Assembly: GCF_037126435.1 (NCBI RefSeq) | Contig: NZ_CP147020.1 | Span: 620,001 to 684,000, forward strand | Direction: 5' to 3' | Length of the DNA stretch: 64,000 nucleotides | DNA from: Bernardetia sp. ABR2-2B | Lineage (GTDB): Bacteria > Bacteroidota > Bacteroidia > Cytophagales > Bernardetiaceae | In this document: positions 43,428-52,956 of the stretch, piece after piece | Numbering within the stretch: position 1 is the stretch's first letter | How the letters are laid out: the number at the start of each line of letters is the position of its first letter | The notes under the pieces: model-generated | The model's input: the letters and a program-made list of their open reading frames with translations, nothing else | Databases searched by the model: none | Told to the model about the DNA's origin: nothing | Translations under genes and position numbers: made by a program

Positions 43428-44654
43428 TTGAAAAATAAATCCTTCATTCTATTTTTACTTGCTGCAGCCAATTTTACGCATATCATGGACATCATGATAA
43501 TTATGCCTTTGAGTGATAGGCTTATGAAACTCTTCGAAATTGCTCCTCAAGAATACACACTTTTAGTCTCTGCTTATTCTTCTTGTGCTTTTGTGGCAGG
43601 GCTTTTAGGAGCAGTTTATTTGGATAAATTTGATAGACGAATAGCTTTTTTATTTGTTTATGCCTTCTTTGGAATAGCTACTTTTGCGTGTTCTTTTGTT
43701 CCTAATTTTTATTTTTTCTTGATTTTTAGGGGAATAGCAGGTTTTTTTGGTGGTGTAATTGGTGCATTAGTTCTAGCTATTGCCAGTGATTTGTTTGAAG
43801 CTGAAGAACGAGGAAAAGCAGTAGGAATAATTATGATGGCTTTTTCAATAGCCTCTGTTATTGGCGTTCCGACAGGTTTGTATCTTGCCATACAATTTGA
43901 CTGGCACGCACCTTTTCAGCTTTTGGGGGCATTGAGTTTTGTTATTTGGATTATTTCCTTTAAATATATCCCTTCATTACGTGAGCATATAGACATACAA
44001 AATAAAGATGATGAAGGAAGTGGATACAAAGAAACACGTAAAGAAGCTCTTTTAGAACTTCTAAACTCTAAGAATGCTCGTCTTGCTTTATTACTTACCT
44101 TTACACTCATTTTGGGACAATTTATGATTATTCCATTTATTACACCTTATATGATTCGTAATATTGGGTTTACAGAAGCACAAATTACACTTATTTATTT
44201 GACTGGAGGAGGTTTTACTATTTTCACTTCTCCTTTTTTTGGTCGTTACGTCGATCGTTTTGGAGCTAGGAAAATGTTTAATATTATTCTTCCTATTTCA
44301 TTCATTGCTGTAGGTCTGCTTACTCACCTAGACATTATTTTAGATACACCTATTTGGTTGGCTCTCTGTGTAACCACTTTCTTTTTTGTTTTTGGAAGTG
44401 GACGTAGAGTTCCTGCTCAAACGCAACTTACAATGGCAATTTCTGCCAAACGAAGAGCTAGTTTTATGAGTTTAAACTCTTCGGTTCAACAACTTGCTTC
44501 AGCTATAGCTTCTGTTGTTGGTGGTTTTATTGTTATCGAAGCTGACACTCCATCAAAAGAGCTAATTCATTATAATTGGGTTGGGGTAATTGCAGTTTGT
44601 ATTGGCGCAATTGCACTAATTATTTTTCCTATGATAAAATCTGTTAGAGATTGA
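43428..44654 (+). CDS. MFS transporter
   Basis: 408 residues from TTG 43428 (MKNKSFILFLL); a TTG at 43410 is also in frame, and no ATG lies before the first membrane segment. Twelve hydrophobic segments are visible, with the MFS loop 2-3 motif as VYLDKFDRRIAF and a second-half equivalent GRYVDRFGARKMF. The protein resembles drug/arabinose efflux MFS of the DHA1 type. It may export the product of the two upstream genes. Its end faces sucA across a terminator at 44774. Confidence 0.82.
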   Translation: MKNKSFILFLLAAANFTHIMDIMIIMPLSDRLMKLFEIAPQEYTLLVSAYSSCAFVAGLLGAVYLDKFDRRIAFLFVYAFFGIATFACSFVPNFYFFLIFRGIAGFFGGVIGALVLAIASDLFEAEERGKAVGIIMMAFSIASVIGVPTGLYLAIQFDWHAPFQLLGALSFVIWIISFKYIPSLREHIDIQNKDDEGSGYKETRKEALLELLNSKNARLALLLTFTLILGQFMIIPFITPYMIRNIGFTEAQITLIYLTGGGFTIFTSPFFGRYVDRFGARKMFNIILPISFIAVGLLTHLDIILDTPIWLALCVTTFFFVFGSGRRVPAQTQLTMAISAKRRASFMSLNSSVQQLASAIASVVGGFIVIEADTPSKELIHYNWVGVIAVCIGAIALIIFPMIKSVRD

Positions 44655-44773
44655 TAAACAGTTATAGAACTTGCCTAAGAATGTAAATTTTCGTTATCAA
44701 AAAGCTCAAAATAATATGCAACCCTATGTTTTTACTCTCAAAAATATATTAAGATAGGGCAATTTTATAAAAA

Positions 44774-44807
44774 AAAGACCATTTTTCTTTTTTAAAAAAT
44801 GGTCTTT
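44774..44807. terminator. terminator between MFS gene and sucA
   Basis: AAAGACCATTTTT and AAAAATGGTCTTT pair; the hairpin has A-rich and T-rich flanks and lies between convergent genes, so it may act in both directions. Confidence 0.75.
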
Positions 44808-44839
44808 AGTATTTACTTCTATAAGTCTGACTTTATACT

Positions 44840-47671
44840 TTATTTCACATCAAAAGCTTCATCAATGATAGCTTGTTGCGTAGTAGCATGAACTTTTGAA
44901 TAGCCTGTTGCTGGAGAAGCACTTGCCTTTCTTGAAATTACTCGTAAAGTAGGACGTTTTTCTTCTACCCATTCTTTATAAAGCATTCTCAAAACAAATA
45001 GCCAAGCTCCCATATTTTCAGGTTCTTCTTGTACCCAAACTACTTCTACATTCTTTTTATATTTATTAATTTCTTCATAAATACGTTTTTTAGGGAATGG
45101 GTGAAGTTGCTCTACTCGTACAATTGCAACATCTTTACGCTCTTCTTTTTCTTGTTTGTCTAATAAATCATAATATACTTTACCAGAACAAAGAAGAACA
45201 CGTTTTACCTTTTTCTTATCTGCATAATCATCTCCATAGACTTCTTCAAACTTTCCATCTGTAAATTCTTTCATTGGAGAAACTACTTTTGGATGTCTTA
45301 AAAGTGATTTTGGCGACATCAAAACACAAGGTTTACGGAAATCCCAAGCAAGTTGGCGACGCATCAAATGGAAAAAGTTTGCAGGTTTTGTTACGTTAGC
45401 AACAATGATATTATATTCTGCTGAAAGCTGCAAAAAGCGTTCAGGACGAGCGTTAGAGTGTTCAGGTCCTTGTCCTTCATAACCGTGAGGAAGTAAAAGA
45501 ACTAAACCTGTTGTACGTTGCCATTTTGTTTCACTACTAGTAATAAATTGGTCAATCATAATCTGCGCTCCATTAGCAAAATCTCCAAACTGAGCTTCCC
45601 AAATAGTAAGCGCATTCGGATTTGCCATTGCATAACCAAACTCAAAACCTAATACTCCGTATTCTGAAAGAAGGGAGTTATAGATATCAAAAGAAGGTAA
45701 ATTTTCTCCTAGGTGATTTAGGTTATTATAAGTTTCATTTGTTTCTGCATCACTCAAAACAGCATGACGATGCGAAAATGTACCTCTACGTACATCTTGC
45801 CCTGTGAAACGAACTGTATGCCCATCCAAAATAGTAGAACCATACGCCAAAAGCTCTGCACCTGCCCAATCTAAAACTTTATCTTCAAAAAACATTTTTT
45901 CTCTAGTAGAAAGTAGCTTATTGATTTGTTTTAGTGGCGTAAAGCCTTCTGGAATAGTCATGAGTGCTTTTCCTACCTTATCAATATGCTCTTGTGTAAT
46001 AGATGTTTTTGGAGAAACATCAAAATCTTCTGCTTCAGAACGTCGCATAGATTTCCACGCCTGTTCTAATTCTTGGTATTCATAAGGAAGTGGCTTTTGT
46101 CTGACATCATCTAAGCGTTCTTGAAGCATTTTTTTGAAAGATTTTTCCATGTCTTTCGCCAGTTTGCTTGTAATTTCTCCTTCTTCTGTCAATTTCTCTA
46201 TATATAATTTTCTAGGGTTTTTGTGTTTTCCTATCAAATTATAAAGTTGTGGCTGCGTAAATTTTGGCTCATCAGCTTCATTGTGTCCATACTTACGATA
46301 ACAAACCATATCTACATAAACGTCTTTATGGAATTTTTGACGATATTCGGTAGCTAATTTTACAGCAAAAACAACGGCTTCTGGGTCATCCCCATTGACA
46401 TGAATTTCTGGAGTTTCGGTAAGTTGCGAAATATCTGTACAATAATTAGAAGAACGACCATCATAAAAATCTGTCGTAAAACCAACTTGATTATTGATAA
46501 CAAAATGAATTGTTCCACCTACTTCATAGCCTTCTAATTCAGACATTTGTGCTACTTCATAAACAATTCCTTGTCCTGCAAGAGCAGCATCTCCATGTAT
46601 AATAATTGGTAAGGCTTTTTTCTTATCTCTCCCATGTAAAAAGTCAAGTTTAGCACGAGTATAACCTTGAACGACTGGCGCAACAGCTTCTAAGTGAGAA
46701 GGATTTGGTGCAAGACGTAGATATACTTTTTCTCCGTTTGGAGTTTCTACTTGTGAAGAATAACCCATGTGGTATTTTACATCACCATCTCCCAAACCTA
46801 AAAGTTCGTCAGAAACATTTCCTTCAAATTCGTTGAATACTTGAGCATAGGTTTTGCCCATAATATTAACAAGCACATTGAGACGACCACGGTGTGCCAT
46901 TCCGATAACTACTTCTTCTACACCTAATCTTGCGCCTTCGTTGATGATAGCATCAAGGGCAGGGATTGTAGATTCTCCACCTTCTAAGGAAAAGCGTTTT
47001 TGTCCTAAATATTTTGTATGCAAGAAGTTTTCGAATACAGAAGCTTCATTGAGTTTCTGTAAAATACGTTCTTTTTGCTTATTATCTAATTTGAATTTTG
47101 GATAATCTACTTCTACTTTTTTTCTGAACCAATATTTTACGTCTGGCTCACGAATAGACATAAATTCAAAACCTATTCCACTCTCATAAATCATTTTTAA
47201 TCTATCAATGATTTCTTGAAGTGTAGCTTCTCCAATTCCAATTTCGTTACCTGCTCTAAATTTTTTACTTAAATCAGCCTCTGAAAAGCCAAAATCCTCT
47301 AGCTTCAAACGTGCATGTCTGTCTCTACGAGGACGAACAGGGTTTGTTTTGGCTTGTAAGTGTCCACGCAAACGATAGCCATCAATTAACTTTTTAACAG
47401 AAATTTCTTGTTTTAGTTTGTCTTCATCAAGACCAGCAGGAAGGGAATCTGCAAAACTATTTTGGTTTGCTGTGCCGTTTGAAGATTTACCATTTTTATT
47501 TGTTTTGGTAACTTCTCCAGTCTCGGTATCATAATCAGTCATTGAAAATTCAAAGCCTTCAAAAAATCGTTGCCAACTTTCATCTACAGAACTGCTATCT
47601 TTTTGATAATCTTGATACAATCCTTCGATATAGGAGTTTTCGGCATTGGAAAGGTATGAGAGTTTGTCCAT
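44840..47671 (-). CDS. sucA: 2-oxoglutarate dehydrogenase E1 component
   Basis: 943 residues, the usual length. N-terminal YIEGLYQDYQKDSSSVDESW is the E2-contact opening; ThDP-dependent domain has GMAHRGRLNVL, GDGDVKYHMGYS and HGDAALAGQGIVYE; the C-terminal transketolase-like part has QFGDFANGAQIMIDQF and LLPHGYEGQGPEHSNARPER. It decarboxylates 2-oxoglutarate in the TCA cycle and passes succinyl to the E2 lipoyl domain. The E2 gene, usually next, is not downstream here; the neighbour is a convergent MFS gene. Confidence 0.97.
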   Translation of the reverse strand: MDKLSYLSNAENSYIEGLYQDYQKDSSSVDESWQRFFEGFEFSMTDYDTETGEVTKTNKNGKSSNGTANQNSFADSLPAGLDEDKLKQEISVKKLIDGYRLRGHLQAKTNPVRPRRDRHARLKLEDFGFSEADLSKKFRAGNEIGIGEATLQEIIDRLKMIYESGIGFEFMSIREPDVKYWFRKKVEVDYPKFKLDNKQKERILQKLNEASVFENFLHTKYLGQKRFSLEGGESTIPALDAIINEGARLGVEEVVIGMAHRGRLNVLVNIMGKTYAQVFNEFEGNVSDELLGLGDGDVKYHMGYSSQVETPNGEKVYLRLAPNPSHLEAVAPVVQGYTRAKLDFLHGRDKKKALPIIIHGDAALAGQGIVYEVAQMSELEGYEVGGTIHFVINNQVGFTTDFYDGRSSNYCTDISQLTETPEIHVNGDDPEAVVFAVKLATEYRQKFHKDVYVDMVCYRKYGHNEADEPKFTQPQLYNLIGKHKNPRKLYIEKLTEEGEITSKLAKDMEKSFKKMLQERLDDVRQKPLPYEYQELEQAWKSMRRSEAEDFDVSPKTSITQEHIDKVGKALMTIPEGFTPLKQINKLLSTREKMFFEDKVLDWAGAELLAYGSTILDGHTVRFTGQDVRRGTFSHRHAVLSDAETNETYNNLNHLGENLPSFDIYNSLLSEYGVLGFEFGYAMANPNALTIWEAQFGDFANGAQIMIDQFITSSETKWQRTTGLVLLLPHGYEGQGPEHSNARPERFLQLSAEYNIIVANVTKPANFFHLMRRQLAWDFRKPCVLMSPKSLLRHPKVVSPMKEFTDGKFEEVYGDDYADKKKVKRVLLCSGKVYYDLLDKQEKEERKDVAIVRVEQLHPFPKKRIYEEINKYKKNVEVVWVQEEPENMGAWLFVLRMLYKEWVEEKRPTLRVISRKASASPATGYSKVHATTQQAIIDEAFDVK

Positions 47672-47860
47672 TTGTTTGGTTTATATTTTCAAAAGTAACG
47701 CTCTTTTATAAAAAATGAGTTACTCTTTTATAGTATTTTTGTTCTTCAGCTATCTATTAACTAGATATTGAATGAGAAGTTATGAAATTTAGAACGAATT
47801 TACAATAAAGTGTTCTATTTTACAAAGAAGTTGTTTAAGAACAGGTTTTATACATTTATT

Positions 47861-47890
47861 TGTTGGTGTCGCTACGCTAAAACACCAACA
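47861..47890. repeat. REP-like hairpin, copy 2
   Basis: TGTTGGTGT (47861-47869) and ACACCAACA (47882-47890) form a 9-bp stem around CGCTACGCTAAA. The best-preserved of three related copies. Confidence 0.65.
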
Positions 47891-47951
47891 AAGGCTTGAA
47901 CCTATATTTTTTTAAGATTATAGGTTTGTTTTTATGCAACATTCAAGAATG

Positions 47952-49205
47952 TTATTTCAATAGCAAACTTTCTAAGAAATGAGTTTTTATTCCGAAAAAT
48001 GATTTTAAGGCTTCAAACTCTTTTAACTTTTCAGTTTTTCTATTTTCCTCTAAAAAACTCTCTTTTTTGGTGGCAATAAGTAAGACATTTTTTGGGGTGT
48101 GTGCATCAGAAATAAATTCTACTGCTTTAGTTTGATAACCACAATAGTTTAGAAGCAAACAGCGCATTGTATCGGTCAGCATTTCGGCTTGTCGTTCTAA
48201 GAAAATACCGTAATTTGTGAGTGGAGAAAGTTCATTTTCGGTCTTTTTATCTGATTTAAAAGCATTTTCTATTTCCCTACGAATTTGTTTATGACAACAA
48301 GGCGCAACGACTATCAGCTCTGCATCAGCTTCAATCCCCTTAAAAATTGCATCATCAGTTGCTGTATCACAAGCATGTAAGGCAATCAAAATCTGTGTTT
48401 TCTGCTCTATATCTTCTTCTTTTATTTTATAATTTTCTATTGTTCCTTCTACAAAACTAAGGCTTCCAAAATCTGATTTTTCGGCAATAGTAGTACACAA
48501 CTCTACTAAATCTTTTCTAAACTCTACACCAACTGCACTTACTTTGAGTTTCAAAATATTTTTTAAATAATCGTACAAAGCAAAAGTCAGATAACCTTTT
48601 CCTGCTCCCATGTCTATAATTTGTAACTCTTTCTCTGTTGGTAATTGCTTCAACAAAACACTCAAAATTTCTATATATTGATTTATTTGTTTGTATTTGT
48701 CTTGTGCATTTGCATATACTCTTCCTGTGTTGTCTGTTATTTTGAGAGCTTGAAGATAGTTTTTTGAGTTTCCTTTTTGATCTTTCGTTTGGATAGCTCG
48801 TTTTTTTTGCTTGTCATGTGAAGTAGAAAGAGTTTGTTTTTGAGTTGGCTTTTGCGAATGAATGGCTGGATTTTTACTTATGTTTTTGAGATGTAAATCA
48901 AACGCTGTTGTAAATAAAATAGCTTGATTAAAAAATCCTTCGTGGTTTTGATTATTACTTTCTTTTGTGAGAAGTGTTATAACTTTATTTACTCCTTCTT
49001 TGATAGAATAGTTCTTAGTAATGTCATTTGTCTTATGACGATAAACAAAAGTTAGTTTTTCTTCTCGTTTGATAATCGTCTTTCGAATTAAGACTTTTTT
49101 GAGTGTAGATTTTTCTTGACTTGAAATAAAATTTGATAAAGTAATTTTGATAAACGTATTCTTCTCTAAACTTTTTTCTATTTTTTCTATGAATTGATTT
49201 GTCAT
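47952..49205 (-). CDS. class I SAM-dependent methyltransferase (Methyltransf_32-like)
   Basis: 417 residues. Residues 1-160 are a basic N-terminal extension without recognised domain; residues 190-400 are a Rossmann methyltransferase with motif I IIDMGAGKGYLTFALYDYL, acidic loop AVGVEFR, motif IV ALHACDTATDDAIF and APCCHKQIR. The HACD and PCCH motifs are typical of the family that includes GSTCD and RRNAD1, thought to act on RNA. The substrate is unknown. It ends near the nuoK gene, 24 bases from its stop side, on the same strand. Confidence 0.75.
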   Translation of the reverse strand: MTNQFIEKIEKSLEKNTFIKITLSNFISSQEKSTLKKVLIRKTIIKREEKLTFVYRHKTNDITKNYSIKEGVNKVITLLTKESNNQNHEGFFNQAILFTTAFDLHLKNISKNPAIHSQKPTQKQTLSTSHDKQKKRAIQTKDQKGNSKNYLQALKITDNTGRVYANAQDKYKQINQYIEILSVLLKQLPTEKELQIIDMGAGKGYLTFALYDYLKNILKLKVSAVGVEFRKDLVELCTTIAEKSDFGSLSFVEGTIENYKIKEEDIEQKTQILIALHACDTATDDAIFKGIEADAELIVVAPCCHKQIRREIENAFKSDKKTENELSPLTNYGIFLERQAEMLTDTMRCLLLNYCGYQTKAVEFISDAHTPKNVLLIATKKESFLEENRKTEKLKEFEALKSFFGIKTHFLESLLLK

Positions 49206-49229
49206 TGTATTTTTCGTTTTCTTGATTTA

Positions 49230-49505
49230 CTATTCCTTTTCTACAATTTTATCTATTTCGATTTGTCCAAAATATTTATATATTTTCAGAATTAAAGCCA
49301 GTGCAATCGTAATTTCGGCAGCAGCCACTACAATGATTAAAAGGACAAATAAATGTGCTTCCATATTTTTAGAAAAAACAACAAAATTAATCATTGAAGC
49401 TGTAAGCATTAGTTCAATTCCCATCAAAACAAGCATTGCATTTTTGCGTGTCAAAACAATCAAAATTCCAATTCCAAACAAAATGGCAGCTACAAAAAGT
49501 ATCAT
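49230..49505 (-). CDS. nuoK: NADH-quinone oxidoreductase subunit K
   Basis: 91 residues. Three membrane helices and the family core MLVLMGIELMLTASMINFVVF, with the conserved Glu in helix 2 (GIELM) and HLFVLLIIVVAAAEITIALAL with the Glu of helix 3. It is a proton-translocating membrane subunit of complex I. The usual neighbours nuoJ and nuoL are missing; it lies alone between a methyltransferase and the divergent nuoD. Confidence 0.93.
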   Translation of the reverse strand: MILFVAAILFGIGILIVLTRKNAMLVLMGIELMLTASMINFVVFSKNMEAHLFVLLIIVVAAAEITIALALILKIYKYFGQIEIDKIVEKE

Positions 49506-49754
49506 TTATGATGCATTAAATGTCTTCTAATAATTATCAAACTCTATAAAAAACTAATCTAAATTCTATTTATTAAACTTGATTACATATTTTTGTAAAA
49601 ATAACAACTAAACTCACCAAATACAATTTATTTTTGATTCTCAATTTCACACTTTTTCATAATAAAATAGAAATTAGTTAAGCTGTTAGTTGTTGAGACA
49701 TAAGTCATTAATATTAAATTCGTAATCTGTATTTTTTAATTCGTAATCGCTACT

Positions 49755-50951
49755 ATGTCATTCCACCAGCAATCTGAACCAACAAAATACAACTCTGATA
49801 CTCTCAAAAGCGAAGAAATGCTTTTCAATTTAGGCCCTCAACATCCTGCCATGCACGGAGTTTTACGTTTGGAAGTTATTACAGATGGCGAAGTTGTTAG
49901 AGAAGCTGTTCCTCATATTGGTTACTTGCATCGCTGTTTTGAAAAACATGCTGAAAGTTTGAATTATGCTCAAATAATTCCCTATGTAGATAGAATGGAT
50001 TATGTTGCATCAATGAACTCGGAACATATTTATGCGTTGGGGGTAGAAAAAATGCTAGGAATAACAGAAAAAATACCCAAACGAGTAGAATATATTCGTG
50101 TTTTGGTAGCAGAACTCAATCGAATTGCATCTCATTTTGTTGCTATCGGAACATACGCTGTTGATGTGGGAGCAACTACGCCTTTTTTATGGCTAATGAA
50201 AGAACGAGAGTATATTTTGAGATTATTGGAATGGGTAAGTGGCGCACGACTTTTATATAATTATATTTGGATTGGTGGATTATATTATGACTTACCTTTA
50301 GGTTTTGAAGAAAAATGTAGCGAATATGTCAGTCATTTAAAACCAAAATTAGATGAGTTAGAGAAATTACTTATCAATAATAAAATTTTTGTTTCAAGAA
50401 CAGCAAATATCGGTGTTTTGCCATTGCAAACAGCTATCAATTATGGTGTTACGGGTGCAATGCTTAGAGCTTCGGGACTAAAGTGGGATTTGAGAAAAGT
50501 AGATAACTATTCTATTTATGGAGAAGTAGAATTTGACATTCCAATTGGAGAAGGAAAAATGGGAACAACTGGCGACTGTTGGGATAGAAATTTCGTGCGC
50601 TTTCAAGAGTGCAGAGAGTCTTCAAAGATAATCGAACAATGCCTTAAAAAACTCAAAAAAGAACATAAACGAACACGAGAATTTGACCCACAAGCCCTCG
50701 TACCAAAACGCATAAAGCCACCTAAAACTGATTTTTATTTTAGAGGAGAAAGTCCGAAAGGCGAACTTGGCTTTTTCTTTAGACAAAACCCAAAACATAA
50801 AAAGGGAGATATTCCTTTTCGTTTGAAGGTTCGTGCGCCTTCATTTTGTAATCTTTCTGTTTTGCCTTATCTAGCTCAAAACACACTACTTTCTGATTTA
50901 ATTGCTATTGTTGGTTCATTAGATATTAACTTAGGGGAAGTCGATAGATAA
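49755..50951 (+). CDS. nuoD: NADH-quinone oxidoreductase subunit D
   Basis: 398 residues. Typical 49-kDa subunit sequence: FNLGPQHPAMHGVLRLE, then VPHIGYLHRCFEKHAE, DRMDYVASMNSEH, and the C-terminal GELGFFF and LIAIVGSLDINLGEVDR with the Asp-Arg end. It builds the quinone-binding cavity of complex I with NuoB. It is alone on the plus strand, without nuoC upstream or nuoE downstream, followed by a terminator at 50951. Confidence 0.95.
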   Translation: MSFHQQSEPTKYNSDTLKSEEMLFNLGPQHPAMHGVLRLEVITDGEVVREAVPHIGYLHRCFEKHAESLNYAQIIPYVDRMDYVASMNSEHIYALGVEKMLGITEKIPKRVEYIRVLVAELNRIASHFVAIGTYAVDVGATTPFLWLMKEREYILRLLEWVSGARLLYNYIWIGGLYYDLPLGFEEKCSEYVSHLKPKLDELEKLLINNKIFVSRTANIGVLPLQTAINYGVTGAMLRASGLKWDLRKVDNYSIYGEVEFDIPIGEGKMGTTGDCWDRNFVRFQECRESSKIIEQCLKKLKKEHKRTREFDPQALVPKRIKPPKTDFYFRGESPKGELGFFFRQNPKHKKGDIPFRLKVRAPSFCNLSVLPYLAQNTLLSDLIAIVGSLDINLGEVDR

Positions 50952-51002
50952 AAAATAGATTGAAATATTTTTGTTTAACTTTTATTGAACAATCTATTTT
51001 TT
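50951..51002 (+). terminator. terminator after nuoD
   Basis: AAAAATAGATTG (50951-50962) and CAATCTATTTTT (50990-51001) pair around a 27-base T-rich loop; T-run continues to 51002. Confidence 0.6.
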
Positions 51003-51132
51003 AGTGGAAAATTATTTCTTTTAAATTATTCCCAACATTTAAGTAGTGTTTCTTGTTTATAAAACAAAGAAAGATAATAATCCAATAAAATGGATTACAC
51101 TTTCCATTTTTTAATCTAAAAATTTTATTTTT

Positions 51133-51474
51133 ATGAATACTCCAGATAAGAAACAAGACAAAAATACTGATTCATCACAAGAATTTTTCAAAGATAAATT
51201 TGATTATGACCCAAAAGAAGATATTTATAATCAAGGCAAAAAAGTAACTAACATTGATAACAACAAAGATTTGATAGTAGATAAAGGAATTCCTACACCG
51301 AATGATAGTAATAAGCTTCATAAGGAAGTTCCTCTGCATAATGCAGAATCAAACTTCGAAGGAGAGACTATTGATGTTCCTGGTGCTGAGCTAGACAATC
51401 AACAAGAAAGTATTGGTTCGGAAGACGAAGAAAACAATTATTATAGCTTAGGAGGAGATAATCATTCTAACTAA
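51133..51474 (+). CDS. acidic, probably disordered hypothetical protein
   Basis: 113 residues, highly polar with many Asp, Glu, Asn and Lys and hardly any hydrophobic core, so it is predicted to be disordered. The start has an AAATTTTATTTTTATG leader normal for the genome, and a terminator follows. No signal peptide. Resembles small acidic proteins common in Bacteroidota but without known function. Confidence 0.55.
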   Translation: MNTPDKKQDKNTDSSQEFFKDKFDYDPKEDIYNQGKKVTNIDNNKDLIVDKGIPTPNDSNKLHKEVPLHNAESNFEGETIDVPGAELDNQQESIGSEDEENNYYSLGGDNHSN

Positions 51475-51506
51475 ATAATATTGAAGATTCTGCTTAGTTG
51501 TCTTTT

Positions 51507-51543
51507 AAAAGCATATAGTCTAACTAGATTATATGCTTTTTTT
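51507..51543 (+). terminator. intrinsic terminator
   Basis: AAAAGCATATA and TATATGCTTTT pair around GTCTAACTAGAT, followed by TTT. Confidence 0.75.
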
Positions 51544-51743
51544 GTTTAACTTTTTTTACAAAAAAAAGCAAAAACACGTATTTTTTGAAACAAAAATTGA
51601 TTTACTTCCGTTATAATAGTATATAATACATAATAAGTGTATTATTTCATCTTATTGAAATAATTTATTTTTATCACTTTGTAATTATGTATATAGTTCT
51701 ATGAATTAGAGCTTATTTTTTAACCTAAACTTTTTAACTCAAT

Positions 51744-52289
51744 ATGTTTACCCCATTCAAATCAAATACAATCAAATTTATTCTTTCAGCCACTATAATA
51801 GTAGGTAGTTTATCTAGCTGTGCAAGAGAGCAAGTAGAAGAGACAAGAAGAGAAATAGCTACGGAGGAGTCAGTTGAATCATCAGATGTTTCAAAGATTG
51901 CCAATTCAAACTTTCAAGATACAGTAGTCTATCCAGTCGACCCAGTAGATGGAAGCGAATATATGCTCAGAGTAGCTGGTAATTGGGATATGACCTCACT
52001 CAACGAACAAAATGTTGATTATAAATTAGAATTATACAAAGATGGAACATATCAAATAGCTCCTGATGAAGCCTTCACTAGAGGTGCAACAAAAGGAGAT
52101 TGGAATATAGATAGTAGTGTAAGTGGTACATTATATTTATATTTGGGTGGTCTTTATGAATCTAATACAGGTGGAAAATTTGTAGCTGAACCAACTACTA
52201 GAAATAAATTTGAGATTACTACATTTTCAGATGATAAAATTGTCATTATAAATGCTCAAAATGATTCATTTATTTTGACTAGAAATTAA
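51744..52289 (+). CDS. lipoprotein, lipocalin-like
   Basis: 181 residues. Signal peptide with lipobox LSSC, Cys26 as the lipidated residue. After a Glu/Ser-rich linker (27-60) comes a beta-rich domain (MLRVAGNWDMTSLNEQNVDY, ... DGTYQIAPDEAFTRGATKGD) ending in DKIVIINAQNDSFILTR, similar to lipocalin-like domains of Bacteroidota outer-membrane lipoproteins. Flanked by terminators, so monocistronic. Confidence 0.7.
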   Translation: MFTPFKSNTIKFILSATIIVGSLSSCAREQVEETRREIATEESVESSDVSKIANSNFQDTVVYPVDPVDGSEYMLRVAGNWDMTSLNEQNVDYKLELYKDGTYQIAPDEAFTRGATKGDWNIDSSVSGTLYLYLGGLYESNTGGKFVAEPTTRNKFEITTFSDDKIVIINAQNDSFILTRN

Positions 52290-52326
52290 AATATAAAATT
52301 ATTGATGTAACAATAATATTTTCACA

Positions 52327-52365
52327 AAAAAAGCTATTTACTTTCTTAGTAAATAGCTTTTTTTA
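52327..52365. terminator. terminator between convergent genes
   Basis: AAAAAAGCTATTTAC and GTAAATAGCTTTTTT are perfect complements around TTTCTTA. It lies between the lipoprotein gene and convergent rlpA. Confidence 0.8.
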
Positions 52366-52384
52366 TGTCTTTGTTTTCTATAAC

Positions 52385-52801
52385 TTACAAATCATACTCT
52401 ATTTTCACCTTAGTTAATCCATCACGGACAAAGTCTAATTGTTCAGCTCCTTTTCGTGTAACATCAATTATTCTCCCCTTCTTAAAAGGTCCTCTATCAT
52501 TTATTCTGACTCTAATTTTCTTTCCATTTTTCAGATTAGTAACAGTTACCATTGTACCAAAAGGTAATGTTCTGTGTGCAGCTGTCATTAATTTTTGTCT
52601 GAATTTTTCGCCACTCGCTGTTGGTCTCCCCTCGTATTTATCATTATAATAAGATGCAATTCCAGTTTCGCTATGTTCTCCTGCTTTAGCAGAGTTATCT
52701 GAAGTATCCTTCTTTGAGCCAAAAAGAGAAGTACAAGAAGAAAAAGAAAAAACTAAAAGTAAAGAAAGAAAAATGAGTTTTATTGACAGTTTCATGAACA
52801 T
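52385..52801 (-). CDS. rlpA: RlpA-like septal lipoprotein with double-psi beta-barrel
   Basis: 138 residues; a second ATG at 52795 gives 136 and is equally possible. Lipobox FSSC with Cys23, short Ser/Lys linker, then the RlpA barrel: GIASYYNDKYEGRPTASGE, AAHRTLPFGTMVTVTNL and RINDRGPFKKGRIIDVT. The conserved Asp of NDRGP is present. RlpA proteins act on glycan strands lacking stem peptides at the septum. No SPOR domain, so localisation is not by denuded-glycan binding. Confidence 0.88.
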   Translation of the reverse strand: MFMKLSIKLIFLSLLLVFSFSSCTSLFGSKKDTSDNSAKAGEHSETGIASYYNDKYEGRPTASGEKFRQKLMTAAHRTLPFGTMVTVTNLKNGKKIRVRINDRGPFKKGRIIDVTRKGAEQLDFVRDGLTKVKIEYDL

Positions 52802-52897
52802 TGAATTTTATAAATTTTAATTTGATTTATTTATTGCAAAATTAACTATAATTATAGGCTATTATAAGCAATTTTTATACGAAATGTACAGCAACAA

Positions 52898-52933
52898 AAA
52901 ACACACCTCAAACATAGTTTTGAGGTGTGTTTT
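52898..52933 (-). terminator. terminator of dps
   Basis: AAAACACACCTCAAA and TTTGAGGTGTGTTTT pair around CATAGT, adjacent to the 3' end of dps. Confidence 0.75.
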
Positions 52934-52956
52934 GATTTTATAAGTTTAGAAATTTC

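Noticed and set aside
43402-49750. AATTCGTAAT repeats before start codons at 43402 and 49717-49750 as a regulatory element
   Set aside because: The copies are short, AT-rich and variable in spacing; chance or decayed repeat cannot be excluded.
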